Shown piece after piece: positions 10,901 through 22,144 of a stretch of 64,000 nucleotides of DNA; the stretch's first letter is position 1; every line of letters starts with the position of its first letter. The notes under the pieces are model-generated. The model was not told where the DNA came from. It saw only the letters and a list, made by a program, of their open reading frames with translations, and ran no database searches. The translations under genes and the position numbers were made by a program. Origin of the DNA: Caecitellus pseudoparvulus (lineage: Eukaryota; Bigyra: Bicosoecida); contig CBFFRQ010000043.1 in the NCBI GenBank assembly GCA_965644315.1, positions 708,378-772,377 on the forward strand, given 5' to 3'.

Positions 10901-13679
10901 CTTGTGCCGCTCGAACTTGACGACGAACTTCAGAATGTACCGCAGCACCAAGTTCACCGTCAAGGTGATGATGGCTGTGCCGTAGGACAGCACCTGCACT
11001 TGCAAGTACGTCGAGAACCAGCTGACACACAGCGTGCGGCTGCCTGAGGGCGTGTCGAAGCGGGTGTTGAACATGACCTCCGGGTCGGTGACGTCCAAGA
11101 TGGACAAGCAGTGGCACTCCAGCAACCCCGTGCGCCCCGTGTTCAAGCCAAACTCCTCGAAGAACTCATCCTGCACCACCAGCGTCTTGTTCGAAACGAC
11201 ATCCTCCGGGAAAGTCGCGCAGTCGGCACTGGTGTACTCTCGGGCGACAGTGCGTTTCGCGTCCTCAGCAAGGAACACAGCCAGTCCTGACAAGGCCAGG
11301 ACCAGCAGTGTGAACAGCGTCGTGAGCATCACACGGAAGGTGCGTGTGTTCACGTTCAAGTTGGCCCAGTTGATGTCCGTCGGCTCGTCTGCACGCTGCA
11401 CCCACACGCGGTGGATGCCGGCGTACTTGTTAGCACGCTTCTGGCAGCAGTAGTACAAGAGGGTGGAACGGGGGTACGTCTCCAGCGCCCGCAAGCACGC
11501 CTCTTCCTCTTCAAATGTAATGTACGCGGATACGGCCTGCTCGTTGCCTTTCGTGGACTCCCGCTGGTCCAGCACGCGGTCCATGTGCTCCAGCTCGGAC
11601 TTGAGCTTGTTCAGACCTGCCTTCACCTTCTCCATCGTGCGCTCGTCGGCACCCTGTTTGTGCTTCAGCAGCATGGACTGGATGCGTTTGTCCATGCGCT
11701 TGAGCACCTTGCCGCGCTTCTCCAGCAACTCCACCACCTCCGTGTTGGCCATGGCGAAGGAGATGTCCGCAATGGCTGGGTTGGTCAGCTCCCTCTCCAC
11801 CTTCTTGGCCCGGGACACGACCTTGCTGAAGTGCAGGCGCAGCTGTTCGTCCAGCTTACCCAAGTTCTGGTGGGGGGGCAGCTTGGGCATGAAGACGGAG
11901 TAGTCGGCAGCCGACACATCCCGGAACGAGCGCACCTCCTGCCGCTCCAGCTCCCCCAGCATGAGGATGGCGAACATGAAGAGGATGACAATGACGGCGT
12001 CAAACATCCCCAGGAACACTGCAACTTCAGTCTTGCTGAAGGTCTCCGTGAACACGAACACGGACGTGTCGAAGCACTGTGCGATGACGAGCAGCCGGTG
12101 CTGGCCTGGCGCTGGAAGCTCGGGGGACACCAGCTGCACTTTGGAGGAAATGGGGTGGATGAACCGCACGCCCTGCGTCGCAGTGCCGTTCTCCGGGAAG
12201 GCTGCCACCTCCTCCACCCTGCCGTCCGTGTACACGACGGAGTACCCGGTGGGGGTGGGGCTGGAGTCCTCAAAGGCGTCCAGGTCAAACAGGTCCGGGT
12301 CGTCCAGGGTGGCGTTGGGCCACACACAGCTGGCGAGGTCCCCAGTGGGGTCCAGAGGGTACGTGCAGTCGCCGTTGGGCAGCACGGCACCTCCATCGGG
12401 GCACTCGGTGCCGTACACCTCCGACGGCTGCCAGGTGATGTTGCGAGAGCTGGCTGGGATAGAGCACGCTTGTGCACCCAGGCACAGCCCCTCCACGGCG
12501 ATCTCTGCACCTCGAGCGTGACAGTGCGAGTTCAGCACCACGGACAGCCAGCCAAAGTCAGGGCGGTTGTCCACAAGCTGGTGTGCACAGCACGACCCCG
12601 AGCGGAACTCGTCACCTGTCGGCGTGGGCACCTGCCGCTTCACCTCCAGGTGGCAGTAGGAGCCTTCGGGCAAGCACTGCGCGCCGTCGATGTTGCCCCC
12701 ATCGCACTCGCCGCTGTCACGGGAGGGCTGCTGCGCTGCGGGGCAGGAGCAGGAGCCAGACGGCAGGCCGTAGTACGCTTGGATGTTGCCTACGACGGCA
12801 CCTGCGGGGCATTGGATCTCCACACTCTCCCCATCCAGAGCCTGGCTGCAGACGTCCAGGCCCTCGCCCAGGTTCCCCATCGTCAGCAGGGACAGGCGGT
12901 CCAGGGGCGTGACAACTTCCGCCTCCAGCTTTCCACCACTGAACATGAGCAACATGTTGGGCACCGCAAGCAATGAGAGGATTCCCATGACGATTATCAT
13001 GAACTTCAGAAAGCGATAGTATAAAGTGACGCCGATGCCTGAGGTGGTCGGGGAAGGTGGGGAACCACGGGTTCTCGGTTTAGCACGGCAGCATGCGGAG
13101 TGCTTCGCCTGGCGTTTCAGCCGCGTCTCCTGCCGACTCACCGTATGGAGCGAAGTCTGACTCGCTGGGTCCACACCACCTTTCGCAGCTGCCCCCGTCT
13201 GATCCATACATGCCTGTGCAAGGGGTGGTTCAGGGCTCCGCCGTGCGCGTGCTGCTCTGGCACCATCCGCCCAGCTGCGACGTCGCCTGGCCACCAACGT
13301 CGCACCCACCAGTTCTGAGCTCCCACGGCGAAAACAAGCGATACTCGATGGCTTCGCCCAATTCATTGAGCTTCGTGACCTTTCGAGGGTGGTTGCGGTT
13401 CCGAGACTTGTACGCCTGTACACAAGCAGCAGGGTGTGGTGCTCTAGCATTCGCTGGCGTTTCACGTACGCGGCTGGGCTTCCAGCGTCGGCGAGCTCAG
13501 CCTCTCACCTGCTGCAGGCTCAAATGCGGCGGTTGTCCCTTGAGGGACACATCTTTCGAGTACTCTTCCTTGGTCTGCCCCTTCAGACGCTTCGCTGCTG
13601 CGGCATCTTGCCCCAGCTTCGGCAGATGCTCTGGCGACGCGGGTGGCACAGGCGGTGGCGCTACACTTGGAGCTGCCAT
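7976..13679 (-). CDS. OSCA/TMEM63-like multi-pass membrane protein with a very long cytosolic tail
   Basis: Four exons (13679-13509, 13415-13310, 13213-13142, 13038-7976) give 1,803 residues. The N-terminus (MAAPSVAPPPVPP, then EAIEYRLFSPWELRTG and GIGVTLYYRFLKFM) is only coherent after splicing; the large exon alone is also open upstream, but that extension is intron and UTR. TM1 follows (IIVMGILSLLAVPNMLLMF), then a Cys-rich extracellular loop, TM2-like VAVFLGMFDAVIVILFMFA, a cytosolic helical region with AYITFEEEEACLRALE and EPTDINWANLNVNTRTF (the PHM7 cytosolic and W-A-N-L signatures of OSCA/TMEM63/CSC1), and a cluster of hydrophobic segments to about residue 1115. The last 690 residues are coiled and disordered (RQAALERERERRQRVFLVRQ). 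The family forms osmo- and mechanosensitive cation channels; the role here is inferred. Confidence 0.82.
13111..13119 (+). promoter_or_regulatory. GGCGTTTCA motif, OSCA/TMEM63-like intron 3
   Basis: Antisense to the gene, 22 bases inside the intron (CCTGGCGTTTCAGC). Confidence 0.4.
13456..13464 (+). promoter_or_regulatory. GGCGTTTCA motif, OSCA/TMEM63-like intron 1
   Basis: Antisense to the gene (CGCTGGCGTTTCACG). This gene carries two of the eight copies. Confidence 0.4.
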
Positions 13680-13979
13680 GGCGGCCAGGCGCGCGTGCCG
13701 TGCAACACGCGACCTTCTGGCCCTCACAGGTGAGGGGGTGTCCAGGTCCAGTGAGGAGGGCGTCTGCACGTGATGAATTGCTGCGTGACGTCGAATGCCA
13801 GCGTTTCGGAGAGGCACAGTGCGCCCACCGGCCGGCAGGTGTGCACCTGAAGCTCAAGCCAGCCTGCGGTCAGCCGGCCAACGTGCTCTGCAGGGTACGA
13901 CCTCAGAGGCGTTTTCCCAAGGCTTTTCAACGAAGAGGCCGTTCGGCGCCTGGGGTTCGCATGGGTCGCGCTGGCAACC

Positions 13980-14818
13980 TCACTGCTCCCGGGATGTGAG
14001 CACGAACAGGCCCATGACGCCCAGGAGCACAAACTTGAACCAGGGGTAGTCATTGAGCAAAATCGTGACCATGCCCAGATACGGCACGCTCCTGTGGAGG
14101 GAGGGGGGGGGTTGTGGCGCCGTGAATGTGCGAGCTGTGCGGGTCAGCGTGCGGAAACGCACCACCTGGCCCGCCCAACGATTTCGTCCCGCGTCAGCCA
14201 CCGTTGGCCCCAGGCGTACAAGCCGCGGTCATCCACCCGGTTGTTGTCCCCCTTGGTCAAGTATTGCACGGTGCCGTCACTCCTGGAGCGGCACAGCACA
14301 CGCGGGGGGCTGTGTGCAAGGGCAGGTGAAGTCAACGGGGCACGCTCAACGCACAGCTCATGTGTCTCAAGCACCCTGTGCACGATGGGCACCTCCCTCT
14401 CAGAGATGGAGTACACCACCACTTCTCCCACGTTGATGCGGGTGGGGTGGTTGTCCAGGAACAGCACGTCGCCCCGCTGGAACGCCGGCTCCATGCTCCC
14501 ACTGTGATGGCGTGCCGGCGGCGCTGTGCCACGGCGGCGGGGCCTGGCGGGGCGAGGCGCGCGCTCACCTCAACACCACCACGACGGGTGACTCGCTGAT
14601 AGTGCAAACCATGGCGGTCTTCCAAATGATCAGGGCTGAGAAGACCACCATGGCCAGGTTCAGCACTTGAAACAGCGCCTGTGAGGCGCACGCCAGGCGC
14701 TTGCAAGGGGAGGCGAGACGGCTCAGCCTGGACCCGTGAAACGTACCTGGTGAGGGTTGCGCACAAGCTCCTTGAGCTGGGTGTATTGCCCCATCACCTC
14801 GGCCTTGACGTACTCCAT
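13980..14818 (-). CDS. SEC11: Signal peptidase complex catalytic subunit SEC11
   Basis: Five exons (14818-14747, 14678-14569, 14501-14355, 14282-14163, 14091-13980) give 186 residues. This is the ER serine protease that removes signal peptides. The single N-terminal membrane helix ([20 protein letters not shown]) is followed by [20 protein letters not shown] with the catalytic serine in [14 protein letters not shown] provides the second catalytic position, a histidine in SEC11 rather than the lysine of bacterial Lep[21 protein letters not shown] carries the conserved aspartates, and [20 protein letters not shown] the C-terminal helix. Exon 4 could instead start at an upstream CACAG (14307), adding eight residues; I chose the CCAG site because it matches family spacing. 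It is divergent from the ankyrin-RCC1 gene. Confidence 0.94.
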
Positions 14819-15236
14819 GGCGGTCGCAGGAGGCTGTGGGCTGCAAGCCACGTGCGGAAATCGGTCCCTGCCACGCGGCAGTTCGCGAGGCTAAACCCTT
14901 GCAAGAGCAGGTCTTGCTCAGCGACCGGGAAAAGGGGAAACGCCGTTTTAGCTCCTACCGGGCACACTGAGGCCACAGTTGGGAGTGTGGGCTTTGAAAA
15001 GTAGGGTAGGCCGCCCAAGCACGCGACAAAGCCAGGGACAGGATTGCCGCCCAGCACGGCAAATGCCCTCACTGAAACAAAAACAGAAGCATACTGCACC
15101 AAATCCTGTCGATGGTTTCTCCCACACTGTCCATTTGCAGTGCCTCTCTTCCTCAGAAACGCAGGTGAAGGCAGGAAAGCGTGTGTGGCTCAAAATCCGC
15201 ACGTGACGTGTGCTTTGGGACCGCCTCGCACCCGCC
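14819..15236. promoter_or_regulatory. Divergent promoter region, SEC11 / ankyrin-RCC1
   Basis: 418 bases between divergent starts. The middle (about 14930-15120) is noticeably less GC-rich than the flanks, as might suit a nucleosome-free promoter; no named motif recognised. Confidence 0.45.
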
Positions 15237-18200
15237 ATGGACATGGAGGGGGGCGAACAAGGTGATGAGTGGGGGGGTGATCTCTTTGAAGCATGCAGCC
15301 GGGACGACGTCGACCGTGTGGAGGAGCTGCTGTCAGGCGGGGTGCAGCCGGATGACCGACGAGGGTGTGGGGAAACAGCACTGCACGTCTGTGGTGCGTC
15401 CCGCGGCTCCAGGCCTTCCCCGCACACTGCAAGCGCCGATCAACCCATGCCCTACACTGTGCACAGCTCGATTTGGGTCGGCCTACTGCGCTGAGGCGCT
15501 CATCGCGTCTGGTGCGGACGTGTGTGCCTGCGACCTGGAATCTCGGTGGACGCCGCTGCACCTTGCGCTGTACAGCGGCAACGCGGGTGTGGCGCTGGTC
15601 CTTGCAGCTGCCCTGCAGAGCCGGCTGTCCCACAGTGGCTCCGACGCCCCGCCCTCTGCGGCAGGACCGTGGGCATTCAGCGTGGCTCCGCCCCACACGG
15701 CGGCCGGGCCGGACTCCAGCGCCAGCCGAGCCCTTGCCCGGGCACTGCACGGCCAGCCAGTGCCTGGCCCGCTGCCCCAGCCGCCCTCCAGGGCGACCAA
15801 GCGGGCTGGCATGCCTGCCAACGCGCCCACCCACCTTCTGGACTTCCAGGGCTGCTATCCTCTGGATGTGGCCGCTGGACGCCTGACGCCGTGGCTGCAG
15901 TGGAGCAGGGGTGCTATGGCCCTGGCCTGTGCGAAGGGCCCCCACAGCAGCCACGTGGCAAGCCTGGTGGATCGGTGGAACACCCTTGTGGCCAGCTGCC
16001 CACTTGGCACTGGGGAGTGCCTGCCGCTGGACCCGTTGTGGCCTCAGCGCACGCGGCCACGTGCCGACACCGCCGGCTCCTTCGGGTACGCGCCGGATTC
16101 AGATGCCTCCTCGGCATGTTCAGGCAGCTCAGAGGAGGAGGCGGGGAGAGGAGCTGCAGCTGGGCCTGGGGAGGGGCAGCCGCTGCAGCGCCTCCCGTGG
16201 ACCACCCAGGTGCGGTCCTGCGGTCAGCGCCGCGCACAGCTCGGCCTACCCCCAGGCACAGCCCCCTCTGTGGCCCACTTCCGCACCGTTTCCTCCCTGT
16301 CTGGCTCTGGGGACGCAAGGGTGTCACACAGCCCCCTGGCCCCCGTCGCCATCTGCGCCGTGTCTGCTGGACACGCGCACTCCCTGGCCCTGGACGTGAC
16401 GGGGCGAGTGTGGGCGTGGGGTGTGGGGAGCAAGGGACAGTTGGGGTGTGGAGGGGGGGTGGACCACCCCTTCCCCACCCCAGTGCAGCAGGCAGGCGGT
16501 GTTCGCATGCTGGCTGTGGCTGCCGGTGGGGCACACTCCTTGGCTGTGGACTCAGAGGGAGGCATGTGGGGCTGGGGCTGCAACGCTGATGGCGCACTGA
16601 TGCTGGGCAAGGGTGCAGCCTCCCAAGTTGACACTCCAAGCCGTGTTTCGGGCGCTCTGGGGCGAGGCGGGGCAGGCGTGGCGTGGGGCGTCGTGGCCGT
16701 CGCTGCTGGCACGAGGCACTCCGTTGCAGTCACAGACCGTGGCCAGGCGTGGTGTGCGGGGGCCAACGAGGAGGGGCAGTGCGGCGTGTCCCTGAGTCAC
16801 AAGGGGCAAGGCGCCGAGTCGAAGTGCGTCGTGGTGCCGCATTGTGTCGTTTCCAGTGGCGTCGTCGGGTGTGCGGCGGGGCCCGCTGTTACCCTGCTGC
16901 AGCTGTCAGGAGGGGGGGTGCTGCAAGTGGGAGGGGGGGGTCACACGCCACGTGGCGTGACGTTGGACGCAGATGCCGCCCAAGCTGCTGAAGCCGCGGA
17001 AGCCAGGAGCGCGTCCCTGCCCCTGCCCGTCTCCAACCTCGGCACCATGCGAGGCGGGGTGTACCGCCGCGAAGTGGGGCAGGTGTCCCCGCCCAGCAAC
17101 AGTGGAGCCACCGGCCCCTTCACGTCCGGCCCCCGCTGCGCACGCAGAGTCCCCCTGCCTCCTGCTGCCGCACTGCCAGTGAGCCACTGCCTCCCATCTG
17201 GCACGGCCTGGATGACACGGGAGGGGGGTGCCTCGTCGTGGAGTGGTGGATGGACGGCTGGCCAAGCACGCCAAGCTCTGGGCGCTGGTGAGTGGCAGTC
17301 AGGCCGGCGCTTCGGGCGCTCGGCACAGGTGGTGGCACTTGCAGCAGGGGGCGACTCCTGCCTGGCGCTGGATGAGGAGGGCGGCGTGTGGGAGTGGTCC
17401 GTCCGTGATGCCACGCCAGTGGGCACTCGCAACGCAGCACTGCGCAGAGCTGGGCAACGGGCCGTGGCCATCGCAGCAGGGGGCGGGGGCGTGCGGGGGG
17501 CCGTCACCATCGCGGGGGATGTCCTCACGTGGGGCACTGGGCCCGCGTCTGGCCACGCTGGCAGTGGGCCCATCTCAGTGCCCACCCGCCTCCCTGACGT
17601 GGCGCAAGCGGTTGGCTTGGCCATGGGCGCCTGCCACACCCTCCTCCTCACGGCCACTGCACTGCCAGCCCTCCCAGACATACATGCCGCCTCAGTTGAA
17701 GCGTGCGTGTGCAACGGCTGGGAAGACGGGCTGTCTGAGGCGGTGCAGGTGACGCAGGCGGACACGCACGCGTTCCCGGAACACGACCAGGGGTCATGCT
17801 CGTTCAGTGACAGCAGCTCCAGCTCCAGCTCCAGTGATGAGGAGGAAGATGACGACGTGTGGAGTGCCTTCGACGACGAGATGGCGTTCCTCACCATGCC
17901 CTCGTCTGACCTGCATGCACCTGCCGGCGCGCCGGGCAACGAGTTGGAAGGGGGCAGCCCAGGGCGTTGGGCAGGCAATGGTGGGATGCCCAGACCCCGC
18001 TCAGCACTTGCTGTGGTGTCTAGGTCTCGCCGCAACTACGCTGGGCGCAAGCGAGGGCGAGCAAAGCGCCACCGAGCACGGCACCGGGCACGAGCCTCAC
18101 GTGAGGACACCGCCACTGTCCTGGCGGAGTGGCAGGGCCTGACGCCTGGCATCCTTCGATCCCCCACCGCAGGCACACCGCGGGTGCAGCTCGCGTCATG

Positions 18201-20421
18201 GGCGCACTTGGGGGGGGTGGGGCAGAAGCAGGGTATCCCCTCCCTCGCCTGGCTGGCTCAGCGGGCTGTCGCCCAGCACACCACCCTGGACTCTGCGGCT
18301 GCCGCGCTGGAGGCGGCGGAGGAGCTGCAAGCCCAGACCCTGGGGGAGTACGTCGGGCGCCTGGTGCACGCCAACCTGCCTGCGATGCTGGTCATGACCA
18401 AGGGCGGAGTGCGGGATGCCCTCACTGCTGTGGGCGCAGGATTGGCAGGCGGCACGTGGCGCAGTCCGCTGCAACGTGCACACCTGGCAGAAGAGCTGGC
18501 GAAAGCGCAAGCCGCTCGAGCAGGGCACGGCGCTGCGCGTGGCTCTGCCTCGCACGCTGCGGCAGGTCGAGGCGCCAGGGCCGACGTGCAGGGTGGCGAG
18601 GGCGGGCCTGCAAGCCCACACTCTCCACCTGCAGCTCAGGCGCGCGACCACTCTGAGCAGGAACAGCATGGTGTCCAGCAACCCATTGCGACATGCAGCC
18701 CCGCCCTTGAGCAGGTGTCATCATGCGATGGCGACGCTGCACAGGCGTCGCCTGAGCCTGAGCCGCCGCAGCTGCCCGCTGCTGCCTCGCCGCCACCCCT
18801 GCCCAGCACACCCCCACAGCAGCCCTGGACGCTTCTTGACAGTAGTTCTCCACCTATCTGTGCTGCGGCCTCAGCAGTGAATGTTCTGCCTGGACCGGCT
18901 GCCGTGCCACCCCTGTCTTCTGCTGCCCTGGCCGGCCTGCCACCAGGCACCAAGGCTGCGCTGCGCGTGATATACGAGACCCTGCAGCAGCCAGCAACTG
19001 TGTCTCCATCAGCAGAGGCACTGAACGCCGTGGGCATCTTGCTGCAGCGGTGGAAAAACACCAAGCGCAAGCTGGTCGGGGCCTGTGCAGCTGCAGTGCA
19101 GGCGGCTGAGTTGGGTGCTGCGCCCCCCACTGCCGAGACGCTCCGAGGACTGATCAGTGGGGTCGCAGGCGCGGCACAGGGTTTCGATGCCAGGTGGCGC
19201 CGTGTGGCGCTGCGAGGTGCTGTCGCGTGGGAGCTCTGGTCCCTCGCCCCAGTCCTCCGGCGCGTCGCGGCCTCAGCTGATACGTGGGCTGCGCTTGTGG
19301 ACGGGCAAGTGTCCCAGGGCAAGAGCAGAGCACGTTTCAGGGGGGAGGGGCCGGGCATTGTCCAGGTGCAGGCGCAGCTGTCGCAGCTGGCGCCTCGCCT
19401 GGCAGCAGCGCTCAGCGCCATGCAGGCTCTGGAAGCAGGGGGCTTCACCCTGGCAGCCTTCTCCTGGCAGGCGCCTGGTGGGGCCGCACTGGTCTTAGCA
19501 GAGGATGTGGCAGAGGTAGTGAGTGGCCACAGGTCCCTGCAGACGCTGCCCGGGGCGGGCGGGCTCCCGCCCACTCCAGCTCTGACCCCAGACGTGGCCG
19601 GCAGGCCCCCGCCAGTGCCCCCACTGAACCTGGGCCAGGGAAGCCAGTCACCCCCTGCAGGAGCCAGCTCCCCTCCCCACTCCCAGCCCAAGCGGCGCCG
19701 TGGCAAGCGCAAGGCAGTGCCTCTTGGTGCAGTCCCCGGCACGGGCGTAGCGTCCACCCCCCCCTCCGTGCCATCCACGCCCCCCCTCCGTGCCAACACG
19801 GCGGCGCCCGTGTCCATGAAGCAGCTGCTGGCGGCGGCGGCGGAAACCAAGCCAGTACCCGCCAGTCCCAACCCAAGCCCGGCGCCCAGCGCATCCAAAC
19901 ACCGTGGGCGCCGGCGTCGGCAGCAGGCACTGCCCCTGTCCCAGCTGACACCGCCCCAAGACACCAAAGCTGCTGCGTGGCAGACGAGTGTGCCTTCCCG
20001 ATCGCAGCTGCAGGGCGGGCTGGGGCGCGGCGCCCGGCCCTCCTTGGCGTCCATCGCCGCGAGCCAGGCCCAGGAGGCGGCAGCTGCCACGGCGGCATCC
20101 ACACGCCTGGCCCAAGCACGCCTTGCAGCTGGGCGGGGAGCCAGTGGGGTGCTTGGCAAGAGCCGGCAGTCAGCGTGGGGCCGAGGCCCGGGCAACGCCG
20201 GGTCACCCCCCATCCTGGGCCTGGGAGATGTCGCCGTGATGCAGGCGCTAGCTGCAGAGGAGGAGGCGGCAGCGGCGGCTGAGGCTGCCTCGCTCGCCCT
20301 CGCCAAGGCCCTGTCCCAGGAAGAGGAGCCGGCGACAGGGGGCGGCAGGGGAAGGGGTGGACGCAGCAGGGGAGGGCGGCGGGGGCGCAGTAGGCAAAGG
20401 GGCGGCAAAGGCCGCCGTTGA
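15237..20421 (+). CDS. Ankyrin-repeat plus RCC1-repeat protein
   Basis: Exons 15237-15393 and 15467-20421 give 1,703 residues. Two ankyrin-type units open the protein (GGDLFEACSRDDVDRVEELL; SAYCAEALIASGADVCACDL; RWTPLHLALYSGNAGVALVL). RCC1-type blades follow at about residues 340-780: ISAGHAHSLALDVTGRVWAWG-type units, VGSKGQLGCGGGVDH, AAGGAHSLAVDSEGGMWGWG and AAGGDSCLALDEEGGVWEWS. The second half is low-complexity: acidic and serine runs, basic RRNYAGRKRGRAKRHRARHR, Pro/Ala-rich segments and an RG-rich tail. Ankyrin followed by RCC1 is the order found in IBTK, but no BTB domain is visible, so orthology is doubtful. RCC1 blades often act as scaffolds or exchange factors; the substrate is unknown. 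The 5-kb second exon is unusual among the intron-rich neighbours. Confidence 0.8.
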
Positions 20422-20430
20422 GCTGTGCAG

Positions 20431-20436
20431 TGCATT
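20431..20436 (-). terminator. AATGCA element, HMG-box gene 3' flank
   Basis: CTGCAATGCACTGC on the minus strand, 58 bases past the HMG-box stop and just inside the converging ankyrin-RCC1 3' flank. Confidence 0.35.
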
Positions 20437-20494
20437 GCAGGCCACTCCAGTGCAGGCGTGTGGCGTGGGCTGGTCCACTCGCGGCAGGGGCGCA

Positions 20495-21377
20495 TCATTC
20501 AGAATTCACAGAGTCGGCCCGTGCCTTCTTGTGCTTCTTGCTGCTCTTGTGCTTCTTGCTACTCTTGCTGCTCTTGTGCTTCTTGCTGCTCTTGCTGCTC
20601 TTGCTGCTCTTGCGCTCCACCTTGGGGCTGGACACGGCCTCCTCCTCCTCGCCGTCGCTCTCGCCTGAGCTGGAGGCTGTGTCGTCCCCCGTGGACACCT
20701 GGCTGGAGGTCGCAGCAGGCTCACGAGGGCGCTTGGCGCCGCCGACAGGTGCAGCCGTCGCGCCACCCTCGCCTGCTGCCTCGGAAGCCTCCTTGGCCGC
20801 CGCCACTTCCTTGCGCCAGACGCTGAGCTTGGCCTGGTAGGCGTCCTCAAACGGCGCCTTCTCGGCGTCGCTCATGGCCTTCCACAGGCCGCCCGCGTGC
20901 TTGGCGATGACGCTGCTGTGCTTCGTGTTGAGCTCGGCCTGCAACTTCTCGCGCTGCGTGCCCATCCATGACAGGAAGGGCGTGGGTGGGCGCTTGGGGC
21001 CCACTCGTGCGGTCTTCTTCTTGCCGCCACTGCTGTCGCGCTTCGCAAGCTTGGCCTGCAGGGTCTTGGCTTCCTTGGCAGACTTGCGCACGGCCCGCTT
21101 CTCCTCCAGTGCATGTGTGCGAATGCCCTTGGCCAGTGTGCGCATTTCACTCTTCCTGCACCGGGCGGGGCGTGCAGAGCAAGGGTGCGGGATTTGAGTG
21201 CAGACGATGCCAACGGCACGGCGATGATCGACGCCTCTCCCCGCCCACGCACAGTGTGTCCAGGTGCTGGATGACAGCCTTGCATGATGCAAGGAGGGTT
21301 TCAGAGGTCACGCTGTGCGTCTCGCTCCTCTCTGTCTTGCCAGCTTCGGAGGCAGAGTCTGCGCTCGCGACGGACAT
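20495..21377 (-). CDS. HMG-box DNA-binding protein with Ser/Lys/His repeat tail
   Basis: Two exons (21377-21253, 21155-20495) give 261 residues. An N-terminal helical region (ETLLASCKAVIQHLDTLKSE, ALEEKRAVRKSAKEAKTLQ) precedes an HMG box at about residues 93-160: PKRPPTPFLSWMGTQREKLQ, then IAKHAGGLWKAMSDAEKAPF and EDAYQAKLSVWRKEV. These fit the P-K-R-P-x-x-x-F start and the W/F core of abundant, non-sequence-specific HMGB proteins. The tail is SSGESDGEEEEAVSS followed by tandem SSKSSKKHK units and HKKARADSVNSE, unlike the acidic tail of HMGB1. A nuclear chromatin-bending role is inferred. The intron-split codon CTG joins the two helical parts. Confidence 0.88.
20505..20610 (-). repeat. Short tandem coding repeat, SSKSSKKHK units
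   Basis: Degenerate tandem copies of about 18-27 bases built from CTTCTTGCTGCTCTTGTG (as read on the plus strand) encode the Ser/Lys/His tail of the HMG-box protein. Such tracts are prone to slippage and length polymorphism. Confidence 0.75.
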
Positions 21378-21612
21378 TGTGATGCTGTGCTGCTGGCGCT
21401 GTCAACTCGGGCAGGGGCACGTCGGAGGGGCGACGGGGGAAGACGGCAGTAAGGAGCGGCTGGAGCGGAGCAGTAAATTACACAAACTCTGCGCGTGTGT
21501 GCTTGCTCACCTCCCCCTCGACTGCGTGTCTGCCAGCGGCAGAGTCCCGCCTTCCAGCGGAAATTGAGCGCCGTGGCTTGCCCGTCCTTTGCTCCCTCAG
21601 GCTCCCTGCACG

Positions 21613-22137
21613 ATGCAGCGGGTGGCCACCTTCGCGACCCGGGGCAAGTACAGCCGTAGGCAATTCCGCAGGGCACCCCTCGGCTCGAAGCAAGGCAACA
21701 AGAGTGCGAGCCACGCCACCCCGCGCTGCGCTGGTGTTTCGGGCTTGGCACTCCCCCGCCTCCTCCGCAGACTTCTTGAAAGGCACAGGCGGCAGGAGAA
21801 TAGGGCACCACACCACAAAGGGTGCGCATGGCCACTCTTCCAGCTTGCGTTCCAGCGGCACACCCAGCCTGCCGCTCCCCTGCCAGGCCGATATGTCGTT
21901 CTGCCTCACCGCACGCTGGAGATCTCAGCGCCCAGCCTGGAGGGCTTCACAGTGCGTGCCCCGCAGCAGGGCTCAGCCTGCAGCCACATGGCACAGCCCA
22001 TGCGCCCACTCCCCTCTGCGCAGCTCACGCCCTACGTGCCGTACTCCGCACCCCACGTGACGGCGCCACCACACTCTGTGGCAGATGTCTTGGCCAGCGC
22101 TGAAGCTGCTGAGGCAGTGCCTGGGGAGAGCAGGTGA
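21613..22137 (+). CDS. Mitochondrial ribosomal protein mL41 (MRPL27/MRPL41 family)
   Basis: Four exons (21613-21703, 21771-21821, 21887-21951, 22024-22137) give 106 residues of the large mitoribosomal subunit. Splicing converts an incoherent ORF into the family pattern: GSKQGNKNFLKGTGGRRIGH, then HTTKGRYVVLPHRTLEISAP and SLEGFTLTPYVPYSAP. The stretch KQGNKxxxKG..G...G.HT.KG.YV and the C-terminal L-x-P-Y-V are what fungal and protist mL41 share. The N-terminus MQRVATFATRGKYSRRQFRR is basic and serves as presequence or rRNA-binding tail. The stop codon lies five bases from the stop of the converging HslV gene. Confidence 0.85.
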   Translation: MQRVATFATRGKYSRRQFRRAPLGSKQGNKSASHATPRCAGVSGLALPRLLRRLLERHRRQENRAPHHKGCAWPLFQLAFQRHTQPAAPLPGRYVVLPHRTLEISAPSLEGFTVRAPQQGSACSHMAQPMRPLPSAQLTPYVPYSAPHVTAPPHSVADVLASAEAAEAVPGESR

Positions 22138-22144
22138 ATGCATT
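22137..22144. terminator. Palindromic AATGCATT shared by mL41 and HslV
   Basis: TGAATGCATTA: the eight-base palindrome begins in the mL41 stop (TGA) and ends in the HslV stop (TAA, read on the minus strand), so both converging genes have AATGCA at their stop. Confidence 0.45.

Noticed and set aside
11411-12976. 521-codon plus-strand ORF opposite the OSCA/TMEM63-like gene
   Set aside because: Antisense shadow: high GC suppresses stop codons, and the minus strand carries the real transmembrane protein.
13208-13465. N-terminal extension of the OSCA/TMEM63-like large ORF
   Set aside because: It crosses two introns and a third exon in the wrong frame; splicing gives a coherent N-terminus instead.
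18636-20498. 620-codon minus-strand ORF opposite the ankyrin-RCC1 gene
   Set aside because: Low-complexity Ala/Pro/Arg translation with no domain; the plus-strand frame encodes the recognisable protein.
20510-20610. CTT/GCT-rich tract as a non-coding microsatellite
   Set aside because: It is in frame and encodes the Ser/Lys/His tail of the HMG-box protein.
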